Positions 51,020-61,035 of a stretch of DNA of 64,000 nt are shown here, piece after piece. How positions within the stretch are numbered: the first letter of the stretch is position 1; every line of letters starts with the position of its first letter. Both the position numbers and the translations under genes were made by a program. Source of the stretch: Codonopsis lanceolata (lineage: Eukaryota > Streptophyta > Magnoliopsida > Asterales > Campanulaceae); contig CM028378.1 in NCBI GenBank assembly GCA_013146195.2, positions 79,411,808-79,475,807 on the forward strand. Direction: 5' to 3'. The notes under the pieces were generated by a model. It was not told where the DNA came from. It ran no database searches and worked only from the letters and a program-made list of their open reading frames with translations.

Positions 51020-53578
51020 ATGTTTAAAAGTAGAAGTGACAATATGGAAATTTCTAAACTTAGAGATCACAAAAGTCATAATGAGTTATCTATGGAGAAA
51101 AGCATGCTAGGTGACTTATTGGTGACCCTAAGTACGCAAGGCAAAAGAAAAGAAGATGTGTTTTCAAACATAATTTATAGGAGATGTCTTGTGTTCGACA
51201 AAGTGTGTAGACTAGTTATTGCTAAGGATAGTGGTGCTAATGTTGCTAGCACTGTTTTGGTTGAGAAATTAGGACTTCTCGTTGTTAAACACCGCCGACC
51301 TTATAAATTGCAATTATGTTCTAATGAGGTGATAATGGTGGATAAACAAGTGAAGGTCACATTTAGTCTTGGGGAGAACAAAGAGTGTGTCTTGTGTGAT
51401 GTGGTACCTATGAAAGGGTGGCATCTCTTATTGGGTCGTCCATGGGATTATGCTTGTAGAGAAAAAGAGAAGGGTGAAAAGAAAAGAATTGATGAGAAAA
51501 AAATTGAGAAAGAAAATCTTGAAATAATAAAGAAAGAGAAGTTTGAGAGGGAAAGATTAGAAAGAGAAAAGAAAGACGAACAAAGGTTGAAAGAGTTTCG
51601 AGAACTAATGGAGCTTGCATTCGAGACTTCACAACAAGTTCCACCTACAACAAATCAAGTTCTTGAAGATGAACATGAATTAAATGAGAGAAAGGCTAGT
51701 GAGGAAAAGAATATAGAGAAGCCTTCACAAAATGAGAGCTTGAGTGAAAATAAAGAGAGTTCGGCTTGTGAAAAAAGTGAGGTTTGTGAGATAGCCGAGA
51801 AAAAGGAGAGTTTGTGTGAAAACAAGAGTGAGAGGCCGGCTCAAGAGGAGATAGTTAGTTTTGAGATAGCCGGGGAAAAGGAGAGGAAAGATAGAGAGAG
51901 AGAGAGAGAGGAAAAGAAAGAGTGTGAGAGAAAGGAAGAAAGTGAGGCAAATTTTCATACTAATAAATTTGAATTGTTATTGCCTAGTTTCATTGTTTCT
52001 CATTCACAAATTGATCATGAGTTGAAGCCTACACCGTCTAAAGAAATTGTGAGACTCAAGGTTGAATACCAACAAGGTAAGGAGATTGTTGTAGATCCTA
52101 AACTTTCTCAAAGGTATCATCTTACTCTTTCTTGGAAAAATAAGATATGTGGTGAATTGTTGCATGATAGTCACCATGATATTGATCATAAGCTCAATAG
52201 TATAGTTGTTGGGTTTGGGAAGTTACATAGTCTTGTAGACACTTCAGTCATGGGTGAGATTGTTAAACCAATTAATTTATTACATGATGTACACCATAAC
52301 TTTGGTGATAACTTCAGAATTGTGAAAGGTGTTACTTTGAAAATTTTGATTAATGTTATGAATGTCTTATTCATGAGAAAGATTGTTAAGCCACTTGACC
52401 ATGCTAGAAAGTTTCAATTACAAAATTTGGTAAGTCACCATGGTCTAAGTGATTGGATTAAATGTGGTGAATACATTGATGCTGATTTAAATTTGACATT
52501 GGAAATACCTAATCATTCATATGTGGATCCGTTCATGGATAGTACATTGGTTGTTAATATGATAGGAGTGCATTGTGCAATACAAGTTGGAAAGAAAATT
52601 ATGAATTTTGCATTGGGGAATTCTGAGTTTCATCAAGATGTGAGTTCTAAACATGAGATTATGCATGATATTTCTATGATGAATTATTTTGTTGCATGTC
52701 ATAAGATTGTTGAAATTCCACATGATGCGTTGATGTTTCATAAGATTTATGGATTGCATATAGTTTCATTGAGGGAAATAAATTGTGTTAAGCATGTTAA
52801 ACCTTGGAAAGGTTATGAGCTTCATGTTATTAAGGGATATAAGCATGTTTTTACTAATAGTCTGATTATTGAGCCTAAAGGATGTTTATCCTTGAGATTG
52901 CACTCTGGTTGTAATTTCTTATTGTTGTATGATTCATTATTGCTAAATATGAATATGCAAAAGATAAAATCTGTTAGATTAATCTTCAAACCTGGTGAAT
53001 TTGGTTGTTGTTTGTTTCAAGTCAAAGGAATAAATGAGAAGACTTCAATTTTTGGTAATTGGAAGAAAGAGACTATAGAGTATGGAAAAATTGTTTGTAG
53101 TGAAGAAACCTTGACTTGTGATAAGTTGCTCAAAAAGGAAGGTGACTTTGGTTCTATAAATGATTTTGATGAGGGAACATCGAGTTGTGATAACTTGATG
53201 AGTGAGATTAAAAACATTGATGGATTTACTTGTCATGAAGGATTTGGATACATGAGTTGGTATGCCATGTTGCATATTATCTTCTTATACTTATTAATAT
53301 CTTTCATTGACATTCCTTATGATGATCTCATTGTGTTTAATCTTGCATATTTGATGTTGTCATTCATGGAAAATCACCAAGTAATGCAAGTGAGACATGT
53401 TAGATTGATATTTGAACCCGGAGATGGAGTTTTGGTGATGCATAATATTGAAAAAGAATTCGGTTGTGCTAAATTGAACATGATGATATGTGATTACTTG
53501 TTGAGTATGAATTGTCGTGCTAACCACTTTGATCATCTTGCATCGCGTAGTGTTGTTATGATTCTCCTACAGGTTTAG
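51020..53578 (+). CDS. R3 protein: retropepsin-like domain, charged coil and unknown C-terminal region
   Basis: Open from 50984; the first ATG is 51020 (MFKSRSDNMEISKLRDHKS), giving about 852 residues to TAG 53576-53578. Residues roughly 50-150 are a Ty3/gypsy retropepsin-like domain: RRCLVFDKVCRLVIAKDSGA (active-site DSG), NVASTVLVEKLGL and WHLLLGRPWDYA. Residues about 150-320 are extremely Glu/Lys-rich (KEKGEKKRIDEKKIEKENLE) and likely form a long helix. The remaining 500 residues are not recognised; they repeat a VRLIF(K/E)PG(E/D) motif. Past the TAG the same frame goes on, with a second TAG at about 53770, to a pol-like end GPDLRTNLFEEGGNDE at the polypurine tract. So the ORF probably derives from a Gag-Pol by loss of gag, RT and integrase. 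Role unknown; protease activity is untested. Confidence 0.7.
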   Translation: MFKSRSDNMEISKLRDHKSHNELSMEKSMLGDLLVTLSTQGKRKEDVFSNIIYRRCLVFDKVCRLVIAKDSGANVASTVLVEKLGLLVVKHRRPYKLQLCSNEVIMVDKQVKVTFSLGENKECVLCDVVPMKGWHLLLGRPWDYACREKEKGEKKRIDEKKIEKENLEIIKKEKFERERLEREKKDEQRLKEFRELMELAFETSQQVPPTTNQVLEDEHELNERKASEEKNIEKPSQNESLSENKESSACEKSEVCEIAEKKESLCENKSERPAQEEIVSFEIAGEKERKDREREREEKKECERKEESEANFHTNKFELLLPSFIVSHSQIDHELKPTPSKEIVRLKVEYQQGKEIVVDPKLSQRYHLTLSWKNKICGELLHDSHHDIDHKLNSIVVGFGKLHSLVDTSVMGEIVKPINLLHDVHHNFGDNFRIVKGVTLKILINVMNVLFMRKIVKPLDHARKFQLQNLVSHHGLSDWIKCGEYIDADLNLTLEIPNHSYVDPFMDSTLVVNMIGVHCAIQVGKKIMNFALGNSEFHQDVSSKHEIMHDISMMNYFVACHKIVEIPHDALMFHKIYGLHIVSLREINCVKHVKPWKGYELHVIKGYKHVFTNSLIIEPKGCLSLRLHSGCNFLLLYDSLLLNMNMQKIKSVRLIFKPGEFGCCLFQVKGINEKTSIFGNWKKETIEYGKIVCSEETLTCDKLLKKEGDFGSINDFDEGTSSCDNLMSEIKNIDGFTCHEGFGYMSWYAMLHIIFLYLLISFIDIPYDDLIVFNLAYLMLSFMENHQVMQVRHVRLIFEPGDGVLVMHNIEKEFGCAKLNMMICDYLLSMNCRANHFDHLASRSVVMILLQV

Positions 53579-53828
53579 GCAAGGATCAATGTGGAACGCA
53601 AGGATGGATATGATGCCAATGAAGTTCGATTAATTCATGATCCAGGAAACGTGGTTTATGTGGGCTTAGATGGAAAGCTTGTGCGAGAACGAAAGGATTT
53701 TGTGCATGACGAAAATATGACCTCTAAAGTGGATTTACGTGGTAAGATTAATGTGAGTTCATACTTTTAGGTTGCTAATTCGCGTCCATTTGATGTAGGT
53801 CCAGATTTGAGGACAAATCTTTTTGAAG
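53579..53828 (+). pseudogene. R3 ORF continuation beyond TAG
   Basis: In the same frame after the stop: RINVERKDGYDANEVRLIHD, PGNVVYVGLDGKLVRERKDF and, after a second TAG, DLRTNLFEEGGNDE. The last motif is the usual C-terminus of Ty3/gypsy pol next to the polypurine tract. Either read-through or decay. Confidence 0.6.
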
Positions 53829-53838
53829 AGGGAGGGAA
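53826..53838 (+). other. R3 polypurine tract
   Basis: AAGAGGGAGGGAA directly before the 3' LTR start TGATGAGATC. Confidence 0.85.
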
Positions 53839-54810
53839 TGATGAGATCCTGTCAAGCCTAAGTTCGAGTCAAAGTCAAATGTTGATCAAGCATGGAAAGA
53901 TCAAAACCAAGCACAGAATAAATCAAATGAATCTCGTAAAATGTGTGGAATATGATTGGAAGATTCAAGAATTCTACACCAACTTGATCCGTGGGTTCAT
54001 TGGAGATTCGGGCTACTATAATGGATACTCGACGAATCAAAATAGGCTGGTGAGCGCGATTCAGAATAAGAAGAGATCGATACTGACATTCTGGAGACCT
54101 TGCGGACGCAAGGTCACATAAGGCTTGCGACCGCAAGGCCTGTTATTTTACGGAGTGATGTTCTGCCGAGCTTGCGATCGCAAGGTGCCGAGGGGCTTGC
54201 GACCGCAAGGTGCCCAGTTGTGCCGAATCAGCTTTTAAACAATTCAGTATCGAAAAGGAAGCCTTCAAATGGGTCCCCATATATTCATATATGACTTGGA
54301 GAGCTTTTAATAACTATTGGAAGACTTTTGGGGCCAAAATGCAATTTCAGAAAATAGGCCCATGTAGAAAAACGAGATTATTAGGGTTTTCATTAGTTTA
54401 GTTAATTTTAGGGTTTCTTTTTCTCCAAGTATTAGGGTTTACTTGTTAGGTTATAAATAGGCTTCTTCCTTTCATTGTAAAACAATTTAGTTTTGGATTA
54501 TTTCATTATTATAGTTTTGAGTGTTTTCTTCGAAACCTCCTTGTTCTTCATGAACTTGTGAATGCTTCGGTGTGATTCCGTTGTGTTCGAAACCTAACTT
54601 ATCAATAGGAATTTCATCCCTATTGTGGCGTTATTCACAATACTTAGGTTCTTCAATTGCTACGAGTGCGGGTTGCGGTTGTACATGCCAAGGTTCTATT
54701 CGTGCTAATTGTTGGGTCGAGGTGTCACCCCCGCAAACATCCTTCAATCCCTAGCTTCCGCCGCGTGTGTAAATCGTTCTTCAACGAAGCCTTCCGAGAA
54801 GATCATATCA
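53839..54810 (+). repeat. R3 3' LTR, 972 bp
   Basis: TGATGAGATCCTG to GATCATATCA. U3 holds the four-palindrome module and a TATA box TTATAAATAG at 54451-54460. Confidence 0.9.
54097..54211 (+). promoter_or_regulatory. Four-palindrome module, R3 3' LTR
   Basis: Units at 54097, 54122, 54169 and 54194, all with an intact CTTGCG-NN-CGCAAG core and 25 bp within each pair. Centres read GA, AC, AT, AC. About 240 bp upstream of the TATA box. Confidence 0.8.
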
Positions 54811-55023
54811 AGTAGGACTTAGTTAAGCACTAAGACGATACAAGAAGCAAGTATAACAAAGCATGCAACGCATGAAAGGCATACAAGCAACTACGATCAT
54901 GGTTGACCTAATGCAAGCATGATATGAACAATATGGACTCTAAAACATATTAAGGCACATAAGAACATATTAACAAGTATGGAAGACATATTATACAAGT
55001 ATGTTTTGGGTTCTCACAAGACA

Positions 55024-56150
55024 TGATCAGTATGTAGAGTATGATATGAATAAATTAATATATATTCAGTATTTTGTAGGGGGTCGGATCAATTTACACA
55101 AGATGAAAAAAAAAGAGTTCCCAAAACTAAAGAAATAACACATTTTATTGGATTTAAATTTTTATAACTCATCCAAAAAAGTATAATTAAATAATCAAAA
55201 GCATTCTTTCTCACACACACACACACACCAACGCAATACCTATTAAATAAAATAAACTCAAAAATAAAAATCTCAGCAAATAAAAACTATAAAATAAATT
55301 GAAAGAGAAGAGTGAACTAACAAAACACTATAAAAAATCTGAAATCACAAAGATTTCAGACCAATAAGAGAAATTAGCACGAATTAAAAAAAAAGAAATA
55401 TAAATACTTGAAAAATTACAAAAAGTAAGAATCTTTTTAAAACAATAAATTTGACAAAAAATAAATTGAGATCCCATTGATTACGATAAAAATCAGTTAA
55501 CAACCTACAAACTAAATATTTGTAAAACAGTAAATCCTTGTAAAACAAATTAAAAAGTAAATTAGTAAATTTTTTTAAAAATAAATCATTAAAAGAATTT
55601 GAAATAAACAGTAAATCAGTAAAAAGTAAATCTGTAAATCATATTAAAACATATTTGAATGAATGTGAATTAATGGTTAACATTGTAATATTGTAAATCC
55701 GTAATAGAATTTATCATAATTAGTAAATCAGTAAATCCTAATAAAACATATCTAAATTAGAATTAATAGTTAATATTGAAAACAATAAACAAATGTATGA
55801 CTAAATCAGTAAATAAACTATCATACACGTTTGAGATATGTGAGAGTTAATCATGGCTGGTAGTTGTCTTTGCTAAAAATTAATCCAGACCAGTAGTTAG
55901 TTTTTACCAAATTACTGAGCTATTTTATAATATAGATAGTTAAATTTATAATATATCCTCTTATCGTTAATGGAAAATAAGATTGTATATATAAACACAA
56001 ACATAGTCGTTATTATACCCAAATGACATTTAAATCAAAGCGCCATTATTTTCAATATATATATATATATATATATTTATTTATTTATTTATTTATTTAT
56101 ATATATTACTTTTTTAGACAAAATACATTAAAAAGTGTGTTATTTTAATA
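55024..56150. other. Non-coding AT-rich stretch
   Basis: Repeated GTAAATCAGTAAAT-like text at 55500-55800, a short (AC)n at 55212-55228, and (AT)n with (TTTA)n at 56058-56105. No gene seen. Confidence 0.5.
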
Positions 56151-56239
56151 AAACCCCAAAAACGAAACGGAAAGGGCGAGTTGGGTGGTTAACCCTTCCC
56201 AACTCGTAACTTAGCTCCCAAACCTATACATTTTCTGGT

Positions 56240-56390
56240 ATAATATGATTTTTCTCTGTTTAACCATAAAATAGAGGGGCGTCTTTGTAGACACATTTTA
56301 GAGGCCATGACGAGGCCGAGCGTATTCCATTAGCTTAAGTTTCCAAACCCCAACTCGCCTTTCAAGTGAAGGGGTGTCGCGAACCGGGGT
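56240..56390 (+). repeat. Short copy of a Tat-LTR-associated block
   Basis: CTCTGTTTAACCATAAAATAGAG and ACGAGGCCGAGCGTATTCCA match 45993-46073 near the Tat LTR. It precedes an unknown coding fragment. Confidence 0.5.
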
Positions 56391-56925
56391 TCCACAGTCA
56401 CCGAAGCCATCAACTCTACCGTTCATGCTGCCGAGCTCAAGAAAGTGACCAAGGATAAGCATTTCACGACCACCTTCATCAAAAAATACTATACTAAGCA
56501 TAATGGACCGAGAATGCTCAGAGGTGTACCTTTCATTCTTCCTGAGATGAATGAAGTCCCTTTGGCCATTAATGTGTGCAGATTAAATCTTGCTAACCAA
56601 ATAGCTCAAGAAGAGAAGTGCGAGGCGCATGTCTTGAGAGACAAGCGTGCAGGGACAACCCTACTAGCACAGCCATCACACATACTGCACCTAGGGACCT
56701 TGTTGAATAGGTCCGTGCCACAGTTGATGAGGCTGAGGAGGTCATGAGACCTTCAAGGAAAGGCAGGCTAGGCACCGCTTTATTAATACTGAGGTTGAGA
56801 AGTGGGTAGCTCAGTAGGAGTGTGCCACCCAACACAACTTCAACTTCAACTTCAAGGGTGCTGGTACATCCACCTCTATTGCTGCCGAGACTCAGCCACA
56901 GTCTATGGCCCCCTCTTCCTCATAA
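56391..56925 (+). pseudogene. Unrecognised coding fragment
   Basis: The plus strand reads EAINSTVHAAELKKVTKDKH, FTTTFIKKYYTKHNGPRMLR and GVPFILPEMNEVPLAINVCR in one frame. A neighbouring frame then gives TVDEAEEVMRPSRKGRLGTA and an end MAPSSS-stop near 56925, with stops and shifts between. Codon texture differs from the AT-rich surroundings. It may be a transposon gene or a captured host gene. I do not recognise the family. Confidence 0.4.
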
Positions 56926-56929
56926 TATT

Positions 56930-58230
56930 ACAAATTCCTGTATATAAATTTGCAGAAGAAAAACAGTATAATCTTTTTATATAAAAAAGAAGGTATTGCA
57001 ATAGACATAAAATAACCAAGGCAACAGACTAATGTTAGATAAAAGGAATAATGATTTTTTATTTTTTTATTTAGTACACAAACATAAATCGATACCAAAT
57101 TTGTAACAAGTAAAGAAAGACATGCCTCTTCATTGGAAAATCCATACAAATATATCATACTCGATTTATACAACTTTTAACTCGGGAGTTGGAGAAGGTT
57201 AGGGCAATTACAGTTAGCAAAAGGTAGATAGCCGAGGGCAAATCCAACGAATAGTATGATACAGTTGAGACGAAAGAAATTGTTGTCGAGGACGGGGCCG
57301 AAGAGAAGGACCCAAGAGAGCTGCCGAAGATGAAATTGTGTCGAGAACTTGATACGACAAAGGACACAGTGACAATCTAGTGTTGTAGATTTGAATAAAA
57401 AACATTGGTCATACCATGAGCACAGACTTGAGAGTCTAGAGATAATAGTTTCTCCCATGAAAGCAACGAAGGTACGTGATAGTTCGACAATGAGAAACTG
57501 GAGCATGGGCGATCTTCTTAAAATGGTCAAACATGAACCCTACTAGCTTCTCGAATTGAATACACCTACATGGAAAATAATGCAAACTGCTTAATCATCA
57601 ATCTTAAAAAAATATAATTTGAAGGTTACAATGATTGAAAAGTAACTAAGACATAGGATAGCATGACAAAACATCTATGTATAGTTGAGTACAAGTTCAC
57701 CACGTCAAATATTTACTAACAAGATACTTACATTTTATAGTAATATACTTTTGAATGCAATAGCCTTGTAAAGAAAATAACAAGTTCTATACGTTTGGTC
57801 ATCACTTTTTGATGAAAATCAAAGAAGAGATGACAAGAAAAAAAAAATGATTATGTGTACTTTGGATTTTAATCATTATGAGGCAATTTAATACTTCAAA
57901 CTTTGTACATAACTATCCATTCCCAATAGTTTGATCAAGTCCTCAAACTTTGACCACGATGCTCAAAAGCTCAGTACTTGGACTAGGAGGACGTTTTGAA
58001 ATGTAATAATTTATGGTATGGATGATAAACATTTTAAACATATAGTCATATTTTTACTTTTGAAAAGTCAACTTGACTTTATGCAATGTTTTGTGTTGTT
58101 ATAGTTTAGTTTATGGCATTACGAAGAGATAGCTCTAGCTCTCAATTTCCATCACTTAACCTTAACAAAATAACCAATGGTTGGAAGAGTTTGGTGAATC
58201 TAATAAGATGTTCCTTAATATAGCAAAAAT
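56930..58230. other. Non-coding stretch
   Basis: AT-rich. A 117-codon minus-strand frame at 57177-57530 is hydrophobic and Cys-containing, with no recognised motif. Nothing else seen. Confidence 0.4.
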
Positions 58231-58236
58231 AAACTC

Positions 58237-58379
58237 CTTATATAAATTCAATTCAAACCATTTGATGACACATAAATAAAAAAGATGTTATTTGTTTGTG
58301 TTTAATTCCTTGCAAACAAACAAGTAAGCTGGTCTCTCTGTTACAGAATTTTTGGCTTTTACGATCCTAGCTAGCTAAT
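58237..58379 (+). promoter_or_regulatory. Core promoter and 5' UTR of the RALF-like gene
   Basis: TTATATAAATTC at about 58237-58248 is a good TATA box, giving a 5' UTR of roughly 100 nt before ATG 58380. Confidence 0.5.
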
Positions 58380-58604
58380 ATGGATAAATCAGCTAGGATT
58401 ACTGCTTTCGTTTGCTTAACAACGCTTGTTGTGTTGTCGGTTATGATTGAAGAAAAAGTTGTTGATGCAAGACTAGTCAAACCCTTTGATTATTCGTCTT
58501 TGGAAAAGAATAAAACCGCATGTTCATCGAATAATCCTGAGGATTGTCAGCCTTTGCCTCATGAAAAGAGAGATTGTTTGCTAACCGATCGCTGCCGAAA
58601 TTAA
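58380..58604 (+). CDS. Small secreted Cys-rich peptide, RALF-like
   Basis: 74 residues in a single exon. Residues 1-30 form a signal peptide: a short basic start, hydrophobic core ITAFVCLTTLVVLSVMI, probable cleavage after VVDA. The mature part of 44 residues starts RLVKPFDYSSLEKNKTAC and has four Cys (48, 56, 66, 72) spaced C-x7-C-x9-C-x5-C. The Y-S-x-L segment before the first Cys and the ending RDCLLTDRCRN resemble RALF peptides (YISYxAL and RGC-x5-C-R). RALFs are apoplastic ligands of CrRLK1L receptors such as FERONIA and alkalinise the apoplast. There is no RRILA-type S1P site, as in short RALF members, and the YISY motif is imperfect, so it may be divergent. One N-glycosylation sequon (NKT at 44). 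A TATA box about 140 bp upstream supports a real gene, the only host gene candidate here. Confidence 0.6.
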   Translation: MDKSARITAFVCLTTLVVLSVMIEEKVVDARLVKPFDYSSLEKNKTACSSNNPEDCQPLPHEKRDCLLTDRCRN

Positions 58605-59163
58605 TTATGTACTCAAAGGCAAATGCTGCTATCAAGTGTGAAGTGAAGATAGAATCATCCATGATCATCAACGGAAAGGGGAATCGGATCATCAGAGACA
58701 CTAGTAGTACGCTCTCTATATTACAAGATCAAGTTGCTAAAGATAAGCATCTCACACCTCTATTTAAAATTAAAACATCTAATCTATAAGATTAATTGTA
58801 TTAATAATTTATATTGTAATATACATAAATATTTCGTATTTATAGATATATTATTTTTTCTTGATTGAAATTAATTTTTTAATTATTTCTTTGAGTAATG
58901 GATACGTGGTTTGTGTTCTTTTAGGAAATGATGATGAAAATGATATTGAACAAGTACTTCATTCAATTCAACGGTGTACTTATTAAGAAAAACTAAAAAT
59001 AAGAAACAGATAACTACCTTGCTTGTTGAGAATAAAAAACTAATTTAGAAATAAAACATATTACTACTATATATTTCAAATGATAAGCAGTGGTGGATGC
59101 AGGAATTTTTCCAATCGAGTGCACAAATTTAATAAAGTTACAAATCATAATTATTCCCTACGC
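58605..59163. other. Downstream region of the RALF-like gene
   Basis: AT-rich. Possible poly(A) signals about 58798-58830 (AATAAT, AATATACATAAAT). Two short frames overlap it but show no protein-like features. Confidence 0.4.
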
Positions 59164-59171
59164 GTTTTCAT

Positions 59172-59856
59172 TAGGGCTGGCAAAAATCCCATTTTTTCCG
59201 ACCCGTCCCGACTCCCGACCCGATCCCGTCCCGACATTTCCCGATCCCGACAAATCTCAATCCCGATTTTATCGGGATTTTTCCCGTCCTGTCTTATTTA
59301 GGGACGGTATTCGGGATAATTATCAATCCCGTCGGGATTTCCGACCCGTCCCGACAATCAATCCCGTCGGGATTCCCAAATCCCAACCCGTCCCGACTAT
59401 TTTTTAGTTTTTTATAAATATTGTGAGTGTTAAAAAATGTCTATTTTGTGTTTAATAAAATTACTTAATGATGTTTGTTAAATTTATTTTCACAATGTTG
59501 TGGTTTTATTTTTGTCTATCACGTTTCTGCAGTTAGTGTAGCTCCTCTTCTGGGAGTGAGGAGTGCATTTTGTTCATAATGACAGATTCAACAATATACA
59601 CCATTAAATAAATATTCAAGTATACTTGTAAATATACAGTCTGAAATCTTAATCATGATGGAGACATTTTAAAAATATTTTAGTGTCAGAAAATATTGTT
59701 CACAAATATTATCCCGAACTGATCGGGATTCCGATTCGTCGGGTCCCGACACTTATCAGGATCGGGATTGGGAAGCAAAATTGAAATCCCGAATTATATC
59801 ATGACCGGATCGGGATGAGGGGTATCGGGACATGTCATGTCCCGATTGCACCCCTA
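59172..59856. mobile_element. hAT-like MITE with CCCGA/TCGGG subterminal repeats
   Basis: Ends TAGGGCTGGCAA and, inverted, TAGGGGTGCAATCGGGAC, with flanks GTTTTCAT (59164-59171) and ATTTTCAT (59857-59864), an 8-bp duplication with one mismatch. Both ends are packed with CCCGA on the left and TCGGG on the right. No transposase. The 8-bp duplication and TAGGGNTG termini fit hAT. Confidence 0.7.
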
Positions 59857-59864
59857 ATTTTCAT

Positions 59865-60340
59865 ACTTTGAAATCGTTTAATTACATCATCATTTGTAAC
59901 GTTCCTAAGCAAATATTTTTCTATTGTAAATACAAGACAATAATTTATAAATTGATCACAAATTTGGTTTCCGTTTAAAAACTTTCTCCATAATCACTAA
60001 AACCAAATTCTTTCAAATCAACCACAATTTGGAAATCTACACAATTAAAAAAAAATCATAAATCAACTACTTCAACCCCCAAATTAAAATGCACTAATTT
60101 CATATTAAATAAATATACATTTCCAAACAAGATATTGAACACACAAATTTAGGAAATAAAAAATATTATCATAATATCAATATATCATATATTACAAATT
60201 CATAAATCACAATTTACAACAATTACATAAATTAAATACTCAATTAGGACTACTTCAAAATTATGATTATTTCAAATTAGGGCTATTTTAAAATAAGGGC
60301 TATTAATTTTTTTTAAAAAATTAATCACAATTATAATTTG
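59865..60340. other. Non-coding AT-rich stretch
   Basis: Nothing recognised. Many short ATTAAATAA-type runs. Confidence 0.4.
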
Positions 60341-60688
60341 TTTTTTATTTAGGTTGGGACAAATTGTAGAAATTAGATTCAGGTGGGGGCAAAATGTACA
60401 ATATAACATATTATTATTTTTTTAAAATAATCCCTTCACAAAAAAACCCAAAGTGGGGGCAACTTCCCCCATACACTTTTTCGTGTGTCCGCCAATGATG
60501 ACAAGTATATATATTTTTTATTTAGGTTGGGACAAATTGTAGAAATTAGATTCAGGTGGGGGCAAAATGTACAATATAACATATTATTATTTTTTAAAAA
60601 TAATCCCTTCACAAAAAAACCCAAAGTGGGGGCAACCCATACACTTTGTCGTGTGTCCGCCAATGATGACAAGTATATATATATATAT

Positions 60689-60690
<2 letters not shown>
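60341..60690 (+). repeat. Tandem duplication of about 173 bp
   Basis: TTTATTTAGGTTGGGACAAA through GTGTCCGCCAATGATGACAA occurs at 60345-60510 and again at 60518-60675, nearly identical. Confidence 0.85.
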
Positions 60691-60719
<29 letters not shown>

Positions 60720-60742
60720 CATACATACATACATATATATTT
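60674..60742 (+). repeat. (TA)n/(CATA)n microsatellite
   Basis: Alternating TA and CATA runs directly after the second copy of the 173-bp duplication. Confidence 0.9.
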
Positions 60743-61035
60743 CGAAGAGATTGAGAGTCTGCTAGAATCTAGAGGTTCAACATTCGCCAGTACGAAATTC
60801 CCCAAAGAATCAAAGGTATTAACAAATGGATAATAAAGATGATCAAATCATCGCCAGTAACAATCCAAAAAATAAAATGTCAAAGGCACCTAATAATCAT
60901 GTTTAAGTGAGGGACGTAATAACACGACACAAAATAAAAATATTAGAAACCCAAAGGATATAGGGAAACCTACTTCAAAAGAAATGTCATGAACAACGCT
61001 CTCGTCCTCTACAATGTGAGAATTTCGGTCTATAA
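60743..61035. other. Non-coding stretch
   Basis: No gene or repeat recognised. Confidence 0.4.

Larger units (their letters stand above)
49275..54810 (+). mobile_element. Non-autonomous LTR retrotransposon R3, complete
   Basis: LTRs 49275-50143 and 53839-54810, PBS, one long ORF and polypurine tract, flanked by AGTAG (49270-49274 and 54811-54815), inside R2. The internal region (3.7 kb) has a retropepsin domain and a pol-like C-terminal end, but no RT, RNase H or integrase, so it must be mobilised in trans. Confidence 0.85.
46609..55018 (-). repeat. Solo LTR R2 (Tekay/Del-like), split by element R3
   Basis: TGTTGCGATCCGACCC at 46609 to GGGTTCTCACA at 55018, flanked by AGACA on both sides (46604-46608, 55019-55023). 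Without the nested element it is about 2.87 kb and non-coding. Sense is minus, by analogy with LTRs ending ...CGTGACA before a tRNA-Met PBS. TATA-like TTATATTTAAG on the minus strand about 48525. Frames near 47262-47594 also occur in R1 (33695-33925) but look like LTR text, not a protein. Confidence 0.8.

Noticed and set aside
57177..57530. 117-codon minus-strand frame, hydrophobic
   Set aside because: No family motif, and overlapping frames are equally open. Not supportable as a gene.
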